Source of the DNA: Sphingomonas sp. SORGH_AS_0950
GTDB lineage: Bacteria; Pseudomonadota; Alphaproteobacteria; Sphingomonadales; Sphingomonadaceae
Reading direction: 5' to 3'
Length of the DNA stretch: 64,000 bases
Assembly (NCBI RefSeq): GCF_030818415.1
Contig: NZ_JAUTAE010000001.1
Location: 188,501 to 252,500 of the forward strand
The stretch's first letter is position 1, and each line of letters opens with the position of its first letter. The translations under genes and the position numbers were made by a program. This document shows positions 63,132 to 64,000 of the stretch, piece by piece. A model generated the notes under the pieces. It was not told the origin of the DNA. It made no database searches and was given only the letters and a program-made list of their open reading frames with translations.

Positions 63132-64000
63132 TCAACGGGATGTTGCCGGCGCCTTTTTGAGCGTCTCGGACAACGTTTCCTGCGCTGCTGATGCCGGTAC
63201 GACCGGCGCATCCCCGACGGGGGAAATGGTGAAAATCTGGTCGTGGAGCGCGATCACCGATCCCCGGTGCGCGACGCTGACGATGGTCAGGTCGGGCTGG
63301 GCGTCGCGCAGCCGCCGGTAGAGAAGCTCCTCGGTATCCTGGTCGAGCGCCGACGTGGTTTCATCGAGGAAGGCCAGCGACGGTCGGTGAAGGAAGAGCC
63401 GCGCGAAGGCCAGCCGCTGCTGCTCGCCCGGCGACAGACACTTCTGCCATGGTGCCATGTCGCGCAGCCGTTCGACGAGGCGAGGCAGCCGGGCCGAGAC
63501 GAGGGCGGCGCGACAATCCCGGTCAGTAAAATCGTCCAGCGCCGCCGGATAGACGAGCGCGGCTTTCAGCGTGCCGCCTGGAACATATGGGCGCTGCGGG
63601 ATGAACATCGCGGGTCCGGTGGGCAGTTCGATCTTGCCCCGTGCGTGCGGCCACAGCCCGGCAAGCGCGAGCAGAAAGGTCGATTTGCCGCATCCGGACG
63701 GCCCGCACACCACGCTTGACGAGCCGGGGCGGATGGTCAGCGAAACCGGATCGGTCAATGCGAGTCCCTCCGGCGTCACCAGTGTCAGGTCGCGAGTGCG
63801 GAGCATCTCGTCGCCACTGGCCTCGATGGTCAGGGCGCCGCCCCCCTCGGATCCCTTCGCCGCCCCGGCGCGGCCAGCGAGCAGTCCGTCGAATTCGCAG
63901 ATGCGACGGCTTGTCGCGCGCAACTCGGCCAGTTCGCGATAGTTGAGGACGAACCAGGACAGCGCGATGCGGATTTGAAGACAGGCCTGCACCATCTGGG
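63132..64000 (-). CDS. YddA/BacA-like ABC transporter, ATPase part (5' end outside window)
   Basis: The C-terminal part of an ABC exporter/importer of the ABCD/SbmA-BacA-YddA branch. The last membrane-domain segment is seen (LNYRELAELRATSRRICEFDGLLAG), then the nucleotide-binding domain: Walker A CGPSGCGKS, PQRPYVPGGTLKAALVYP, signature SPGEQQRLAFARLFLHRPSLAFLDETTSALD. The LSPGEQQ signature is the YddA type. A non-ATPase BacA/SbmA relative imports peptides across the inner membrane. It continues past the window end. Confidence 0.85.
   Translation of the reverse strand, partial: QMVQACLQIRIALSWFVLNYRELAELRATSRRICEFDGLLAGRAGAAKGSEGGGALTIEASGDEMLRTRDLTLVTPEGLALTDPVSLTIRPGSSSVVCGPSGCGKSTFLLALAGLWPHARGKIELPTGPAMFIPQRPYVPGGTLKAALVYPAALDDFTDRDCRAALVSARLPRLVERLRDMAPWQKCLSPGEQQRLAFARLFLHRPSLAFLDETTSALDQDTEELLYRRLRDAQPDLTIVSVAHRGSVIALHDQIFTISPVGDAPVVPASAAQETLSETLKKAPATSR

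Overview
The window is GC-rich, densely coded DNA from an alphaproteobacterium, most likely a sphingomonad. Supporting signs are the L13/S9 pair, an alphaproteobacterial heme A synthase, many TonB-dependent receptors, several REP-like palindromes and a heavy IS load. No rRNA, tRNA or CRISPR array was seen.

Layout. 1-12884 is mostly housekeeping: modBC (modB cut by the window edge), an EamA exporter, rplM-rpsI, ctaA, zur, dxs, tlyA, tspO, a ubiK-like gene, ybjN-like and proC. 12906-15026 is a transposon nest: an IS481-derived MITE, then an IS5/IS427-type element that is itself split by an IS630 element. 15010-37261 is a large, ordered membrane and periplasm system. It contains a retropepsin-like protease, an M16 zinc peptidase, a Gly/Ser/Gln-rich membrane protein, DUF58, BatA-like and VWA proteins, a 1779-residue TPR protein, a histidine kinase, a TonB receptor, an OmpR-type response regulator and a MoxR ATPase. 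37262-41125 is decayed IS110 and IS3 plus an intact IS5-family element. 41222-47502 holds a PLP decarboxylase and three successive divergent enzyme/regulator pairs (QOR/LysR, GST/HxlR, ABM-like/WYL). 47645-56569 is a TonB-receptor pseudogene followed by a Nit1C nitrilase cluster (nitB to nitH order) with an extra hot-dog gene and a divergent MocR regulator. 56606-59062 is IS debris. 59067-64000 is an S41 peptidase, TonB receptor and YddA/BacA-like ABC transporter module, cut by the window end.

Main result. Four copies of a tandem repeat, two TGCAAG-like hexamers exactly 11 bp apart, lie upstream of the M16 gene, the divergent DUF58/VWA/TPR operon, the TonB receptor gene and the moxR gene. Nowhere else in the window did I notice a well-formed copy. 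The 11-bp direct-repeat architecture is what OmpR/PhoB-family regulators bind, and such a regulator with its kinase is encoded inside the same block. I infer a self-contained two-component regulon tying peptidases, a MoxR/VWA machine, a giant TPR protein and an outer-membrane receptor into one system that I cannot match to a described one.

Second result. A 23-bp REP-like palindrome has inserted into two unrelated transposase genes (39071 and 58696), at the same target GACC/TAC and with the same length, which suggests a very small mobile sequence.
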